Assembly: GCF_009763255.1 (NCBI RefSeq)
Contig: NZ_WSJB01000016.1
Span: 40,039-104,038, forward strand
Length of the DNA: 64,000 bases
Direction of reading: 5' to 3'
Source of the DNA: Bordetella sp. 02P26C-1
Lineage (GTDB): Bacteria > Pseudomonadota > Gammaproteobacteria > Burkholderiales > Burkholderiaceae_B
The position numbers were made by a program, and so were the translations under genes. The notes under the pieces were generated by a model. The model saw nothing but the letters and a program-made list of their open reading frames with translations. It had not been told where the DNA came from and did not search any database. Positions 62,589-64,000 of this stretch are shown here, piece by piece. Position 1 is the first letter of the stretch. Each line of letters starts with the position of its first letter.

Positions 62589-62951
62589 ATGTTGGTAAAG
62601 ACTTGGTGGAAAGCTGCGATTCTGTGCGCATGGGGGGCGGCAGCGCTTATCCCGTCCGCTGTTCACGCAGACCAAACCGCCGCCGGCATGGCCCTGGCCC
62701 AGCGCAAGGCCTGCATGGGTTGTCATCAGGTCGACGTTAAACGTGTAGGCCCGCCTTTGCGCAGCATAGGCGAGCGCTACGCCGCCGGCGATGACAAAGA
62801 CGCCGCCGTTCAATATCTGGCCGGCAAAATTCGCTCTGGCGGACAACGCGTCTGGGGCGCCGTGCCTATGCCGGCACAGGGGCAGGTCAGCGAACAAGAG
62901 GCGCGCGAACTCGCGCAATGGATCCTGACTCTGCCAGCCTCGCGGCCCTGA
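62589..62951 (+). CDS. Small periplasmic c-type cytochrome
   Basis: A 120-residue monoheme cytochrome c of the c551/c552 type. The signal peptide ends in AVHADQ, the heme site is CMGCH, and the axial Met is likely in GAVPMPAQG; the C-terminal helix is LAQWILTLP. It shuttles electrons in the periplasm; partner unknown. It starts about 16 bases after the ilvD terminator. Confidence 0.92.
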   Translation: MLVKTWWKAAILCAWGAAALIPSAVHADQTAAGMALAQRKACMGCHQVDVKRVGPPLRSIGERYAAGDDKDAAVQYLAGKIRSGGQRVWGAVPMPAQGQVSEQEARELAQWILTLPASRP

Positions 62952-63004
62952 CGTCACGGCTACGCCGAACCCCTATATAGTTAGAGTAATTAGATTACCT
63001 CCGT

Positions 63005-63072
63005 CTAGCCCGACATCGGTCCGGCTAGTCCGAGATCACACCCGTCAGATTCAGACCGACGGAAATCCGTCG
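63005..63072 (+). promoter_or_regulatory. Structured msrA leader
   Basis: Two inverted repeats precede msrA: CTAGCC...GGCTAG (63005-63010 and 63022-63027) and CGACGG-AAAT-CCGTCG (63057-63072), the second ending six bases before the AAGGAG site. They could be an operator and a leader hairpin. No known riboswitch class was recognised. Confidence 0.35.
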
Positions 63073-63091
63073 CAAGCAAGGAGTCATCGAT

Positions 63092-63649
63092 ATGGCCGAA
63101 TCCCAATCTCAGCCGCAGACCCAGGTCGCCATCCTCGGCGGCGGCTGCTTCTGGTGCGTCGAAGCCGTGCTCACCGACCTGCGCGGTGTCCTCGCTGTCG
63201 AGCCTGGCTACAGCGGCGGCCACGTCGCTAATCCCAGCTATGAACAGGTGTGCGGCAAAGACACCGGCCATGTCGAAGTGGCCAGAGTGGAATTCGATCC
63301 CGCCACGCTCAGCTACGCCGATCTGTTGCGCGTATTCTTTGCCACACACGACCCCACCACCCCGGGTCGCCAAGGCAATGACGTGGGCCCTCAGTACGAA
63401 TCCACCATCTTCTGGGTAGACCAAGCACAGCGTGAAACCGCGCAAGCCATCATCGCGGAGCTGGAGGAACAGCAGCTTTATCCCGAACCCATCATCACCC
63501 AACTACGCCCGCTCGAAAAGTTCTGGCCGGCCGAGGACTACCACCGCAACTACTTCGCGCTGCACCCGGAACAGGGTTACTGCCAATTCGTCATCGCGCC
63601 GAAAGTCGCAAAGTTCCGCAAACAATATAGTGACCGGCTAAAGAAGTAA
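63092..63649 (+). CDS. msrA: Peptide methionine sulfoxide reductase MsrA
   Basis: A 185-residue MsrA that reduces the S form of methionine sulfoxide in proteins. The active-site GCFWCVEAV, the region GVLAVEPGYSGGHVANPSYEQVC with a conserved second Cys, and the HDPTTPGRQGNDVGPQYES motif are complete. An AAGGAG site precedes the ATG. Confidence 0.95.
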   Translation: MAESQSQPQTQVAILGGGCFWCVEAVLTDLRGVLAVEPGYSGGHVANPSYEQVCGKDTGHVEVARVEFDPATLSYADLLRVFFATHDPTTPGRQGNDVGPQYESTIFWVDQAQRETAQAIIAELEEQQLYPEPIITQLRPLEKFWPAEDYHRNYFALHPEQGYCQFVIAPKVAKFRKQYSDRLKK

Positions 63650-64000
63650 TCACCGACGGGGGTAGCCAGGCCCCTATCGTGACTTCTCTATATCGTGGGC
63701 TCTCGCTATATAGAGGGGAGAGGTAAGAGACGAACGGGCTCTTATTTATATAGTGCTTATATAGAGGAGGGCGCCGAGTGGCCTGTAGGCAGAGGCAGCC
63801 CAGGGAGCAACGATCCAGCAAACTGCCATGTCTATAGCGGCTCTACACGCTGCAAAATATCTCGCGTACGCCCCTCAATCGCCGCGATGGCAAAAACTTT
63901 GAAGTTTTTTCGTCCGATTTGCCACAGGCCTCAAAATTCGTGTATAGTCTCGTTCCTTCGCTGCTCGAACACGAATTTACGGGTTCAGGCGGTGGGGCCG
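63650..64000. other. Non-coding right end with TATATAG repeats and promoter
   Basis: No gene is visible. ATATAG occurs at 63708, 63748 and 63759, twice followed by AGGGG/AGGAGG, and CTCTATAT (63686-63693) pairs with ATATAGAG (63708-63715). From 63900 on, a promoter reads to the right out of the window. Confidence 0.4.
63919..63948 (+). promoter_or_regulatory. Promoter reading out of the window
   Basis: TTGCCA (63919-63924) and TATAGT (63943-63948) are 18 bases apart, a good sigma-70 promoter. A perfect nine-base inverted repeat, AAATTCGTG (63934-63942) and CACGAATTT (63970-63978), brackets the -10 box and the expected start site. The gene it serves lies beyond the window. Confidence 0.6.

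Noticed and set aside
1..64000. CRISPR arrays, insertion sequences, integrases or prophage genes
   Set aside because: None seen: no regularly spaced repeats of CRISPR size, no transposase or integrase motif, and both tRNA genes are intact without attachment-site duplication that I could detect.

Overview
The window looks like chromosomal DNA of a betaproteobacterium, most likely of the Alcaligenaceae (Bordetella/Achromobacter/Castellaniella type). The evidence is the high-GC coding style, the Tol-Pal operon next to proS and rppH, a tripartite tricarboxylate transporter with a TctD/TctE-like two-component pair, the zapA-6S RNA arrangement, and the mltD-gloB-methyltransferase-rnhA-dnaQ gene order. 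Family and genus are inferred from gene content only. I saw no insertion sequence, prophage, CRISPR array, rRNA or plasmid function. Both tRNAs appear intact.

Left part (1-12.9 kb): the tail of a ureohydrolase gene and an aminoaldehyde-type aldehyde dehydrogenase, a tRNA-Asn, then a nearly complete type II secretion system. gspC is divergent from a tightly packed gspG-H-I-J-K-L-M-N-D-E-F operon. The prepilin peptidase (gspO) is not in the window.

12.9-21.1 kb (minus strand): the least ordinary region. A lipoprotein sulfatase with a C-terminal dockerin-like calcium-binding segment overlaps the gene of a membrane-anchored formylglycine-generating enzyme that keeps both catalytic cysteines. This pair should make an active exported sulfatase, possibly using the T2SS beside it. 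Upstream on the same strand is a three-gene set: a soluble FtsH-like AAA+/M41 zinc metalloprotease without membrane anchor, an unrecognised four-TM protein, and a small YbjN-like protein. It looks like an FtsH-type machine whose membrane part is on a separate polypeptide, and is the best candidate here for an undescribed system.

21.2-45 kb: mostly housekeeping and transport genes: Bcr/CflA-type MFS pump, SDR oxidoreductase, DUF533/TerB-like protein, fabI, mltD, gloB, a YafS-like methyltransferase, rnhA, an RND efflux pair lying between rnhA and dnaQ, dnaQ, tRNA-Val(CAC), a TIGR02444-type protein, ubiX, an alpha/beta hydrolase, a DMT exporter divergent from a MocR regulator, a DUF442 protein, two tandem UspA genes, another hydrolase, a YbaK deacylase and a second DMT exporter.

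44-52 kb: the cell-envelope block proS-ybgC-tolQ-tolR-tolA-tolB-pal-cpoB (minus), divergent from rppH, which overlaps a TctD/TctE-like response regulator and kinase. 54.6-57.7 kb: a 3-hydroxyisobutyrate dehydrogenase family gene and tctA/tctB without tctC; about 230 bases upstream of tctB are five GAAAG motifs phased at 11, 11, 11 and 10 bases, a plausible response-regulator site. Right part (58-64 kb): a coiled-coil protein and zapA, 6S RNA, a SIMPL protein, lgt, ilvD, a small cytochrome c, msrA, and a non-coding end with TATATAG repeats and a strong promoter reading out of the window.
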